A stretch of DNA of 15,487 bases from a bacterium (GTDB lineage Bacteria > Ratteibacteria > UBA8468 > B48-G9 > JAFGKM01). The notes below the pieces were generated by a model, which searched no databases, was not told the origin of the DNA, and was given only the letters and a program-made list of their open reading frames with translations. Positions 6,977 to 14,202 of the stretch are shown here, one piece after another. The first letter of the stretch is position 1. Each line of letters starts with the position of its first letter. A program made the position numbers and the translations under genes. The DNA is taken from NCBI GenBank assembly GCA_026416755.1, contig JAOAEP010000166.1, positions 1 through 15,487 on the forward strand, read 5' to 3'.

Positions 6977-7910
6977 AACCAAAATCTTTAGCAAATTCTA
7001 AAAGGTCTTTCCAATCCTTAATACCAGAGGTAGTTCCTATTGCTGTTGTTATTTTAGCACCTACAATATTTGCTAAAAGTCCACATTTTTTAAACTCATA
7101 ATTTTCAACAAGTCCTTTTATAAACCCTGCTACATACCCATCTCCGGCACCAGTTGTGTCAATAACATTTACTCTTAAAGCAGGAAAATAATGACTCTCC
7201 TTTTTATTTGCAATATAAAACCCTTTTTCTCCCATTTTTAAACATACATTTTTAACATCATATGAAAGGAAAAAATCAACTATCTCTTCTTTTGTTTCTT
7301 TTTTAGAAATCATTTTTGCTTCTTCAATGCTTGAAAAAAAATAGTCAATATAAGGTAATGATTCCTTAATTCCATTAAACCAGTTTTCAAATGCATCCCA
7401 TACAGTATCAAGAGTAGTAATAATTCCTGCTTCTTTTGCTTTTTTCAAAATTTCAAAAAGACCATTTTTTAAAAATTTAGGCATTAGGAATGGACCAGCA
7501 ATATGTAAGATATCAACCTCAGAAAGGAGAGAAAAATCAAAGTCAGTAATATCAAAATCGGCATTAGCACCTATTGAATGAATAAAAGACCTTTCTCCAT
7601 CTGAATGAACTAAAACAGAAGTCCCAGAAGTTGTAAATTTATCAGAAATCTTTATATATTTGGTCTCTATCCCTTCTTCTTTAAGTTTGTTTATTATAAA
7701 TTTACCAAGATTATCATTCCCAACTTTACCAACAATTAAAGTATTAACACCAAGTTTTTTTAGGACTATTCCTGTATTTGTTGCACATCCACCTATATGA
7801 AGTTCTGTTTTTTCTACAAGGGTAAGTTTTCCTCTTTCTGGCATACTTTCAATTGGTTTGGCAAGAAAATCACCAACAATAATTCCTAAACATAATACTT
7901 TTTCTCTCAT
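6966..7910 (-). CDS. PfkB-family (ribokinase-like) carbohydrate kinase
   Basis: The 314-residue cytoplasmic kinase phosphorylates a sugar or nucleoside that I cannot specify. The N-terminal signature IGGCATNTG (about 39-47) binds substrate, and the C-terminal PfkB signature DTTGAGDGYVAGF starts at about residue 251, with Asp257 as catalytic base. It looks like the general sugar-kinase branch rather than FruK. I chose ATG 7910 over an upstream extension to 7952 because AGGGAAG precedes it and the family-typical KVLCLGIIVGDF follows. It is the first gene of the tightly packed minus-strand series, and its stop overlaps the lptD start. The upstream spacer is very AT-rich with no convincing promoter; a 21-bp palindrome lies about 100 nt upstream. 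Confidence 0.92.
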   Translation of the reverse strand: MREKVLCLGIIVGDFLAKPIESMPERGKLTLVEKTELHIGGCATNTGIVLKKLGVNTLIVGKVGNDNLGKFIINKLKEEGIETKYIKISDKFTTSGTSVLVHSDGERSFIHSIGANADFDITDFDFSLLSEVDILHIAGPFLMPKFLKNGLFEILKKAKEAGIITTLDTVWDAFENWFNGIKESLPYIDYFFSSIEEAKMISKKETKEEIVDFFLSYDVKNVCLKMGEKGFYIANKKESHYFPALRVNVIDTTGAGDGYVAGFIKGLVENYEFKKCGLLANIVGAKITTAIGTTSGIKDWKDLLEFAKDFGYEI

Positions 7911-8010
7911 TTTTTCTTCCCTTTTTTTAACTATAATATCATATATTAACAAAATTTAGAAATTTGAAATTTTAATAAAATTTTTTTTGATTTTTTATAA
8001 TATTAATTTT

Positions 8011-8031
8011 TGTTAACTTACGAAGTTAACA
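8011..8031. repeat. Perfect 9+9 bp inverted repeat (possible operator)
   Basis: The arms TGTTAACTT and AAGTTAACA flank an ACG centre. The dyad sits between the divergent pfkB-family gene and tRNA-Ala, 28 nt upstream of the tRNA -35 and about 100 nt upstream of the kinase start. No gene is transcribed into it from either side, so a terminator role is unlikely even though a T-rich stretch follows on the plus strand. A repressor site for the kinase operon is the best guess. Confidence 0.5.
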
Positions 8032-8058
8032 TTCTTTTTTTCTAAGGAATATCCGCAA

Positions 8059-8087
8059 TTGACAATATTAAAATTTTTAGATATAAT
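8059..8087 (+). promoter_or_regulatory. Consensus promoter of tRNA-Ala
   Basis: TTGACA (8059-8064), a 17-nt spacer and TATAAT (8082-8087) match the sigma-70 consensus at every position. The -10 ends 13 nt before the mature tRNA 5' end, predicting a leader of about 7 nt. It is the strongest promoter in the window and suggests a vegetative sigma factor with ordinary specificity. Confidence 0.9.
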
Positions 8088-8100
8088 TATACTTATAAAT

Positions 8101-8173
8101 GGGGGATTAGCTCAGTTGGGAGAGCACCAGGCTGGCAGTCTGGGGGTCAAGGGTTCAAATCCCTTATCCTCCA
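8101..8173 (+). tRNA. tRNA-Ala (GGC)
   Basis: A complete 73-nt cloverleaf: acceptor GGGGGAT with ATCCTCC, D-arm GCTC...GAGC, anticodon stem CCAGG/TCTGG with loop CTGGCAG (anticodon GGC), T-arm AAGGG-TTCAAAT-CCCTT, and discriminator A at 8173. The acceptor lacks the G3-T70 pair in its standard position order only if misaligned: the third pair is G-T as expected for alanine identity. CCA is not encoded; the CC before the discriminator belongs to the acceptor stem. Confidence 0.96.
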
Positions 8174-8184
8174 TTTTTTATTTT
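8174..8184 (+). terminator. Oligo-T run after tRNA-Ala, possible terminator
   Basis: Six T followed by ATTTT lies directly after the tRNA, whose acceptor and T-arms could serve as the stem. No separate hairpin exists, and the run overlaps the last codon and stop of the converging AEC permease gene. Confidence 0.35.
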
Positions 8185-9113
8185 ATTATATAAAGAAAAA
8201 GAGGTATTGTTATTAACGAAAATATATGGGTTAGAAAAACTGTTTCTGCAGCAAATTTACTATCACTATCAAAGGCCTCACTTAAAACAATACTTGCTAT
8301 TGCACTTGGCATAATAGCGACAACAATAAGAATTTTTTTGATTTCATAAGGAATTAAAAAGATATTGAATAATAAAATTGAAGTTATAGGAATAAGAATA
8401 AGTCGCAAAAAAGAAAGGAACAAATATTTAAAATCAAAAAGATTAACAAAATTAACTTCTCCCATTTTGGCACCAGCAATAAATAAAGCAAGTGGTATTG
8501 TAGCATTTCCTAATAGATTTATAATGTTTAATATAGAATTTCCTGTTTCTAAAAGGAATTTGTTATCTATTCCGATAAATTTTTTTAAAAATATAAAGAG
8601 TATTGAAACCATTATTGATATCATTGGAATACTTAAAAGATTTTTAATTACTTTTTTCTCAAGTTTATTCCCCGTGAGTGATAAAACTCCAATTGTCCAA
8701 ACAGAAATTTCTGAACCAAATGTTGAAAAAATAAGTTTGGGTATTTCTTTCTCTCCATAGAGAAAAAGAATAATTGGTAGTGGTAAAAATGAATAATTGT
8801 TAATTGTACACTGAAAATGAAATGTATTTTTTTCTTTTTCATTTTCAAAAGAAATAAGTTTTGTAAAAATAATTCCATATATATATCCAGAAAACATAAT
8901 TAGAAATGTCCCTATCGGAAGAATATAATTTTTAATAAGATCATTTGCACTAAAATTTTTTAAAAATGAAGAAAATATAAGTGAAGGATAAAATACCTTT
9001 GTTATGAGAACCGACATCTCTTTTATTGTTGTAGAAGAAATAAGCCCTCTTTTTTTAACAATTATTCCTATTAGTAATACTAAAAAGACCGAAAAAATTT
9101 TTATTATAAACAT
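8178..9113 (-). CDS. AEC (auxin efflux carrier-like) family permease
   Basis: The 311-residue protein is almost entirely hydrophobic, with about ten membrane segments in two halves, as in the Mem_trans/AEC family. Recognisable blocks are the N-terminal LIGIIVKKRGLIS, INNYSFLPLPIILFLYG (about 104-120) with the conserved Asn pair, and GNATIPLALFIAGAKMGEV in the second half. Members export or import organic anions such as malate; the substrate here cannot be told. It begins 4 nt after the MFS gene stop without a Shine-Dalgarno, so it probably depends on translation of that gene. Its stop is 4 nt from the 3' end of the converging tRNA-Ala. Confidence 0.88.
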   Translation of the reverse strand: MFIIKIFSVFLVLLIGIIVKKRGLISSTTIKEMSVLITKVFYPSLIFSSFLKNFSANDLIKNYILPIGTFLIMFSGYIYGIIFTKLISFENEKEKNTFHFQCTINNYSFLPLPIILFLYGEKEIPKLIFSTFGSEISVWTIGVLSLTGNKLEKKVIKNLLSIPMISIMVSILFIFLKKFIGIDNKFLLETGNSILNIINLLGNATIPLALFIAGAKMGEVNFVNLFDFKYLFLSFLRLILIPITSILLFNIFLIPYEIKKILIVVAIMPSAIASIVLSEAFDSDSKFAAETVFLTHIFSLITIPLFLYIIK

Positions 9114-9117
9114 AAAT

Positions 9118-10200
9118 TTATTTTATTAAATATTTATGCAAAAGGAAAAATAAAATTATCAAAAATCCCGAAAGAACAAATCCATTATATATGCCAAAGA
9201 ATTGACTTAATGTACCCACAATTAAAGGTCCTGAAAATAATCCTATTCCTATGATTGATTCATTAATTTCTGTTGAGTATCCCTTTTTAATCACTGTAAA
9301 AAGACCCAATTTATAAGAATAGGCAGAACTAATACCGAGAAAGGAAATAAAAATTGTGTGTAAAAAAGTACTTTTTACAAAACCTGTTAATATAAGCGTT
9401 ATAAAAACAAATAAATATGAAAAGAAAAAATTTTTCTCATTTATCTTTAAATTAATTTTACTAAAAACAAAAAACATTAAAAATCTTACAAGAAATAAAA
9501 AAGATAAAATATTGCTTATTTTGGTAGAAGAGTATCCTATTTTTGTTGCAAGTTTTGGGAAAAGAAAAAAAACACCTCCAATTGCAAAAAAATTGACAAA
9601 ATTTAAAAGTAATACTTTCTTTGTTTCTTTATCAAGATTTCTATTATTCCCAAATTTTTCTTGAACCCCTTTATAAAATGACTTAAATTTTTCAAAATAT
9701 AAAAAACCTAAGATAAAACCAGAAAATGCAAAAAAACTACCAATCCAAAAAGGAAGAAAATCTTTCACTTTAAATAGATATCCAGATATGAATATACCAA
9801 AAATCACCCCACTTGACCATGATAAATTGAAACTATTTATATGATTTGAATTTTTACTGAATATATATTGAACCGAAGGCCAGAACCTGCTATAGAAAAT
9901 ACCATTTAGAAAAAATAGAAAAAATAAATATTTATAATGTGGACAAAAAGGTAGAACAAAATAGACAAGTGATATTAAAAAAGAAGATAAAATAAACCAT
10001 GGGAAATTTAATCTCCATTTAATCTTATGGAAAATATATGTAAACACTGTATATGAAAAATTCCCAAAAAATCCGGAAATACCAAGTATAAAAGGAGAAG
10101 CAGAAAATTTTGAAATTAAGTATAAAGGAATAGATAGATTAACTACATAACTTGCAGAAGAAACTAAAAAAGAAATTAAATAACCAATTAGGTTTATCAC
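9118..10200 (-). CDS. MFS-type transporter, substrate unknown
   Basis: The 360-residue protein has about eleven or twelve hydrophobic segments in two halves joined by a charged central loop (about 172-194, KFKSFYKGVQEKFGNNRNLDKETKK), the layout of the major facilitator superfamily. The small first half and a conserved-looking WPSVQYIF segment resemble MFS proteins of unknown substrate. The GTG start at 10200 is supported by AAGGAG 6 nt upstream. It forms a two-gene transporter operon with the AEC permease and is divergent from the AMP-binding enzyme, so the cargo could relate to that enzyme's acid substrate; this is inference. Confidence 0.8.
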   Translation of the reverse strand: MINLIGYLISFLVSSASYVVNLSIPLYLISKFSASPFILGISGFFGNFSYTVFTYIFHKIKWRLNFPWFILSSFLISLVYFVLPFCPHYKYLFFLFFLNGIFYSRFWPSVQYIFSKNSNHINSFNLSWSSGVIFGIFISGYLFKVKDFLPFWIGSFFAFSGFILGFLYFEKFKSFYKGVQEKFGNNRNLDKETKKVLLLNFVNFFAIGGVFFLFPKLATKIGYSSTKISNILSFLFLVRFLMFFVFSKINLKINEKNFFFSYLFVFITLILTGFVKSTFLHTIFISFLGISSAYSYKLGLFTVIKKGYSTEINESIIGIGLFSGPLIVGTLSQFFGIYNGFVLSGFLIILFFLLHKYLIK

Positions 10201-10232
10201 ACTAAACTCCTTTTTTAAATTATCTAAAACAT

Positions 10233-10259
10233 ATTATAACAGTAAAAATTTTGAATCAA
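10233..10259 (-). promoter_or_regulatory. Extended -10 promoter of the MFS-AEC operon
   Basis: On the minus strand TGTTATAAT (10241-10233) is a perfect extended -10. TTGATT (10259-10254) sits 15 nt upstream as a partial -35. The predicted leader before the GTG is about 25 nt and contains the AAGGAG site. The opposite strand, serving the AMP-binding gene, shows only weak -10-like TAAAAT/AATATAAC sequences. Confidence 0.55.
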
Positions 10260-10298
10260 ATAAAAAAATATTAAAATATAACTAAAAAGGAGAAAAAT

Positions 10299-11792
10299 AT
10301 GAATGTTGGGATAAAATTGAGAGAAATTGTTGAAAAAAAGAGAGATGAGGTGGCTTTTATATTTAAAGAAGTTGGTTATACTTACAAGAAATTGGAAGAA
10401 GAAACAAATAGATTAGCGAATTTATTAAAAGACCTCGGAGTTGAAAAGGGGAAAAAGGTTGGAATTTATATGTTAAATAATCCTGAATATATTTATTCAT
10501 ATTTTGCAATTTTTAAAATAGGTGCAATTGCTGTTCCTATTGACCATAGATTAAAAATTGAAGAGATATTTCCATTACTTAATCATTGTAATGCAGAATT
10601 TTTAATAACAACTGTTTCAAAGAATTTTAACCCAGATATGATTAAACAAAATGTGCCCTCTTTAAGGGAGATTATAATTACAAAAGGTAGTTTTCAAAAT
10701 TGTATCTCCATGGAAGAGAAAATTAACAGTTATACATCGGAATTTCCAATAAGCGAGATAAACGAATCTGATATTTCAGCGATTTTCTATACCTCAGGAA
10801 CAACAGGTATTCCCAAAGGAGTAATATGGACTTATAGACACCTTGATAGTCCTATTGAAACAATTGTCAATTATTATCATTATTTTAGAGAGAATGACGT
10901 ATGTGTATGCCCAATTCCATTTTCTCATAATGGTGGTATTGTGGGAATTCTTCTTATCCTCTTTAATGTTAAACTAGTCATTATGGAGTATTATCATCCT
11001 TTGGAACTTTTACAAAACTTGCAGAAATATAATGTTACAGGACTTTTTTTAGTTCCAACTATGTTTATCGGCATGTTAAATCTTGATGTGTTTGAAAAAT
11101 ATCAATTACCCTATTTAAGATGGGCTGCAGTTTTTGGTGCTCCTTATTCACCAGATGTGATAAAAAAATTTAATAAAGTTTGTCCACAAGCAAAATTACT
11201 TTCTGGATATGGCCTTACAGAAACCGCTGCTCCAAATGTTTTACCACCACTTGAAAATGTAAAATTCGGTTCTGTTGGAAAACCTGTTCCATGGATTGAA
11301 ATAAAAATAGTAGATGAAGATGGTGTTGAAGTTCCTAAAGGAGAGGTTGGAGAGATTATTATGAAAGGATGGCCAGTAACACCTGGCTATTATAATCAAC
11401 CCGACCTAACATCTGAAGTAATCAAAAATGGATGGTTATATACAGGAGACCTTGGAAAATTTGATGAAGAAGGATACCTTTATATTGTGGGAAGAAAAAA
11501 AGATGTTATTATTGTTGGTGGACTTAATGTTTATCCAACTGAAGTGGAGGGAGTTATTTATAAACATCCCAAAGTAAAAGAAGTTGCTGTGATTGGCATT
11601 CCTGACCAATTGAGAGGAGAAACGATAAAGGCAATTATTGTCCCAAAAGAAGGAGAAAATATTGCAGAACAAGAGATAAAAAATTTCTGTAGGGAACATC
11701 TTGCTTCATATAAAGTTCCTACAATTATAGAATTCAGAAATGATTTGCCAAAAACAGGTTCAGGAAAAATAAGGAAAGAACTTCTGAAATAA
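10299..11792 (+). CDS. AMP-binding enzyme, acyl-CoA synthetase-like
   Basis: The 497-residue class I adenylate-forming enzyme activates a carboxylic acid as acyl-AMP and probably transfers it to CoA. All core motifs are intact: YTSGTTGIPKG (164-174), GYGLTET (303-309), YTGDLG (381-386), the hinge GRKKDVIIVGG (398-408) and PKTGSGKIRKELL with catalytic Lys490. Length fits medium/long-chain or aromatic acyl-CoA ligases, with no carrier-protein domain attached. Substrate specificity cannot be read from sequence alone. The start is supported by AAGGAG 6 nt upstream. The gene stands alone on the plus strand, divergent from the transporter pair and ending 6 nt from the converging GH130 gene. Confidence 0.92.
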   Translation: MNVGIKLREIVEKKRDEVAFIFKEVGYTYKKLEEETNRLANLLKDLGVEKGKKVGIYMLNNPEYIYSYFAIFKIGAIAVPIDHRLKIEEIFPLLNHCNAEFLITTVSKNFNPDMIKQNVPSLREIIITKGSFQNCISMEEKINSYTSEFPISEINESDISAIFYTSGTTGIPKGVIWTYRHLDSPIETIVNYYHYFRENDVCVCPIPFSHNGGIVGILLILFNVKLVIMEYYHPLELLQNLQKYNVTGLFLVPTMFIGMLNLDVFEKYQLPYLRWAAVFGAPYSPDVIKKFNKVCPQAKLLSGYGLTETAAPNVLPPLENVKFGSVGKPVPWIEIKIVDEDGVEVPKGEVGEIIMKGWPVTPGYYNQPDLTSEVIKNGWLYTGDLGKFDEEGYLYIVGRKKDVIIVGGLNVYPTEVEGVIYKHPKVKEVAVIGIPDQLRGETIKAIIVPKEGENIAEQEIKNFCREHLASYKVPTIIEFRNDLPKTGSGKIRKELLK

Positions 11793-11798
11793 TTTGTT

Positions 11799-12713
11799 TT
11801 AATAATTATGTTTTACAATATCAATAAGTTCAGACAGAGAAGCAAAAGCGAGTGAAATATACCTATCTACACAGCCATAATAAAGAAAGATTTCTTTATC
11901 TTTAATAATGTATCCTGTGGGAAAAACCACATTCATTGCATTTCCTATTCTTTCATAGTCCTTTTCAGGCGCAAAAACCCATTTTTTTGTTCTTGCTATA
12001 ATTTTTTCAGGATTATCTTTATCAAGTAAAGCAAGTCCCACTCTATAAATTGGAATAGAGGCAGTATATCTTATTCCATGATAAATAATTAACCATCCTT
12101 CTTCTGTCTCAATAGGAGGACACCCAAGTCCTATTCTATGACAATCCCACATTCCTGGTCTTACAGGTAATAAAATTTTATGCTTTCCCCAGTGTATAAG
12201 ATCAGGAGAATAAGAAATCCAGATATGTCCTTCTCCTCTAATTATGGGTCTATGAATTAAAGCGAATTTCCCTTTGATTTTTTTAGGAAATAAAGAACCA
12301 TCTTTGTCTTCTGGCGGAACAAGCGGGCCTTGTCTATCAAAATTTTTAAAATCATCTGTCAAAATCAAAGAAATTAATGGCCCTCCAGATGAAAAAGAAA
12401 CATAAGTAATAGCAAATTTTTTTAAATCTTCTATATAAACTATTCTCGGGTCTTCAATGCCCCATCTTTCCTCATCATATTTCTCCTCTGGCAAGATAGT
12501 TGGTTCATTGGGGATTTCCCATTCATTTATACCATTTTTACTTTTTATCAATGTTAAATGAGAATATCCATCAAATGTTTCAACTCTACATAGTAAGTAT
12601 ACATATCCTTTAAATTCTATGACCCCAGGATTAAAAACAGCATTACATGGATATTTCCAATTTTCTGGAGTAAGTATTGGATTTTCGGGATACCTTTTAA
12701 AAATTGTTTCCAT
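11799..12713 (-). CDS. Glycoside hydrolase family 130 (beta-mannoside phosphorylase-like)
   Basis: The 304-residue five-bladed beta-propeller-type enzyme resembles GH130, whose characterised members cleave beta-mannosides, mostly by phosphorolysis to mannose 1-phosphate. Visible motifs are NPILTP (11-16), FNPG (27-30), EDPR (87-90, Asp88 the expected proton donor), EDKDGSLFP (135-143), HRP (154-156), YHG (211-213) and FPTG (264-267). No signal peptide is present, so it acts in the cytoplasm on imported or glycogen-like internal glycans. A GGGGGT site precedes the ATG. It is the last gene of a three-gene operon after an alpha/beta hydrolase and a DUF4416 gene. The family is firm; mannoside specificity is inferred from family knowledge. 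Confidence 0.9.
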   Translation of the reverse strand: METIFKRYPENPILTPENWKYPCNAVFNPGVIEFKGYVYLLCRVETFDGYSHLTLIKSKNGINEWEIPNEPTILPEEKYDEERWGIEDPRIVYIEDLKKFAITYVSFSSGGPLISLILTDDFKNFDRQGPLVPPEDKDGSLFPKKIKGKFALIHRPIIRGEGHIWISYSPDLIHWGKHKILLPVRPGMWDCHRIGLGCPPIETEEGWLIIYHGIRYTASIPIYRVGLALLDKDNPEKIIARTKKWVFAPEKDYERIGNAMNVVFPTGYIIKDKEIFLYYGCVDRYISLAFASLSELIDIVKHNY

Positions 12714-12724
12714 TTTACCCCCTT

Positions 12725-13597
12725 TTAAATTATAATTTTTAAGTATTTTTTAAAAAAACTTTTAACTTTTTCTCTATATTCCTGTGTATATGCTCTATCA
12801 AGACCTGTATGTTTTCCTTCAACAACATATAATTCTTTTGGTTGATTTGCTTTTTCAAACAATTTTTTAGCATGAGCAAAAGGAACAAATTCATCGTTTC
12901 TTGAATGAATTATTAAAATAGGACATTTAACATTATTAATAAAATTTTCAGGGCTGTTCAATTTAAAGTCACTTTTAAAAACATATTTACCAAGAAGTAT
13001 TGAAAAAGAATAAAAAAGATATTTTAAAGGCCCAAAGTTTTTATAATAATTTTTCACCATATCAGGGAAGTTTGCAAAAGCAGAATCACTTACCACACAC
13101 TTTATATCTTCATATTTTGAAGCAGAAATTATACCAACCGCTCCTCCAAAAGAATATCCCCATATACCAATTGGCAAATCTTTTGTTTTTTCATTATTTT
13201 TTATAAAATCAATTGCACTTTTTACATCAAGAAATTCTTTCAATCCAAAATAACAAACTTTCCCTTCGCTTTCTCCATGGGCTCTAAAATCAAAAAGTAA
13301 AAGAGAAAAATCAGGATATAAAAATTCTACAACTGATAGAATATCTGCTTTATTTGCTGGATACCCATGAAGACATATAATTGTACCTTTACTCTTATCT
13401 GAATAAATAAACCAACCTTTTAGTTTTTTGTTATCTTCTGTTTCTAAAACAATATTCTCAAAAGGTAAACCCATGTCTTTTGGAGTTATAAATATGTTTA
13501 ATCTTGTTGGCATAACTGCTCTTATACCAATTATTAAACTGAGGAAAAAAACAATGATAAAAAAATCAATTATTAATCTGACCCACATTTTTTTCAT
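12725..13597 (-). CDS. Membrane-anchored alpha/beta hydrolase
   Basis: The 290-residue protein has an N-terminal membrane segment (about 8-28) followed by an alpha/beta-hydrolase fold: oxyanion-loop LHGYP (76-80), nucleophile elbow GYSFGG with Ser149, Asp235 in RNDEFVP and His263 in GKHTG complete the catalytic triad. It resembles BEM46/YqkD-like serine hydrolases of unknown substrate. The anchor should leave the catalytic domain outside the cytoplasm if the usual positive-inside rule holds (MKKMWVR precedes the segment). It begins right after the DUF4416 stop and ends 11 nt before GH130, so the three are one transcript. The Shine-Dalgarno is weak; a second ATG at 13588 is possible. Confidence 0.9.
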   Translation of the reverse strand: MKKMWVRLIIDFFIIVFFLSLIIGIRAVMPTRLNIFITPKDMGLPFENIVLETEDNKKLKGWFIYSDKSKGTIICLHGYPANKADILSVVEFLYPDFSLLLFDFRAHGESEGKVCYFGLKEFLDVKSAIDFIKNNEKTKDLPIGIWGYSFGGAVGIISASKYEDIKCVVSDSAFANFPDMVKNYYKNFGPLKYLFYSFSILLGKYVFKSDFKLNSPENFINNVKCPILIIHSRNDEFVPFAHAKKLFEKANQPKELYVVEGKHTGLDRAYTQEYREKVKSFFKKYLKIII

Positions 13598-13599
13598 TT

Positions 13600-14127
13600 T
13601 TACTTACAAGATAGTTGTTTTCTATATTTTCCCCTCATCTTTAAAAAAAATTTAATATAATTCTCACTTCTATAGTCAGGATATGTCCAATTCAAAAAAT
13701 TGTATCTACCTTTTGAATAATATAAGGTAACTTCAGCAAAAATTCCCTTACCTAAATAAATCCTATGATAGTAATCTTTTGTAGAAAGAAGTATAACTTT
13801 TGAGTTATCAATATATCCAGGGTCTATATTTATTTTTCTTTTATCTGCTTCAGAAAATTTTTCTTCAATTTTATTTGTAAATATTTTCCATTCATATACC
13901 TCTTCTGGTAAATAAAGTCTTTCAAAAGAAATGAACTTCCTTTTTAAGTTTTTACCTATTTCTTCTTCATAATAATCAGTAAAATTAAATTCAAATGGCC
14001 CTTCACATATATCAATTTCACCCCATCTCTCTTTTAATGAATTTTTCACTTCATTTAAAATATTTTCATTATTATAAATTAACCCACAGAATATTTTGAC
14101 TGGATATACATCTTTAATTTTACCCAT
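13600..14127 (-). CDS. DUF4416 family protein
   Basis: The 175-residue soluble protein matches DUF4416 along its length: a PVKIFCGLIYN start, FNFTDYYEEEIG (47-58), KINIDPGYIDNSKVILLSTKDYYHRIYLGKG (98-128) and TYPDYRSENYIKFF (148-161). The function of the family is unknown; it occurs across many anaerobic and uncultivated diderm bacteria. The conserved His, Asp and Tyr residues in the central block could form an active site, but this is speculation. It is first in an operon with an alpha/beta hydrolase and GH130, and divergent from mnmE. No Shine-Dalgarno precedes the ATG; TAAAAT lies 6 nt upstream. Confidence 0.88.
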   Translation of the reverse strand: MGKIKDVYPVKIFCGLIYNNENILNEVKNSLKERWGEIDICEGPFEFNFTDYYEEEIGKNLKRKFISFERLYLPEEVYEWKIFTNKIEEKFSEADKRKINIDPGYIDNSKVILLSTKDYYHRIYLGKGIFAEVTLYYSKGRYNFLNWTYPDYRSENYIKFFLKMRGKYRKQLSCK

Positions 14128-14202
14128 ATTTTAATTTTAATCCATTTATATTTATTTTTACAATAGATAAAAATTTTCCTAATTTAAGGTAAAATATTTG
14201 GT
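14128..14202. promoter_or_regulatory. Divergent DUF4416/mnmE promoter region, possibly leaderless
   Basis: This 75-nt spacer must hold both promoters. Neither start codon has a usable Shine-Dalgarno. A TAAAAT ends 7 nt before the mnmE ATG (14190-14195, plus) and another ends 6 nt before the DUF4416 ATG (14139-14134, minus), distances that would put transcription starts at or next to the ATG. No good -35 is visible for either, and such hexamers are common in AT-rich DNA. Confidence 0.35.

Noticed and set aside
8011..8040. Rho-independent terminator formed by the palindrome and following T-rich run
   Set aside because: No gene is transcribed toward it on the plus strand, and the stem is AT-rich and weak. 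An operator is the better reading.
8171..8173. Encoded CCA at the end of tRNA-Ala
   Set aside because: The CC belongs to the acceptor stem and the A is the discriminator, so the CCA tail is not encoded.
8365..8760. Plus-strand open frame of 131 codons opposite the AEC permease
   Set aside because: It is antisense to a convincing membrane permease, has low-complexity Lys/Ile/Ser composition and resembles no family.
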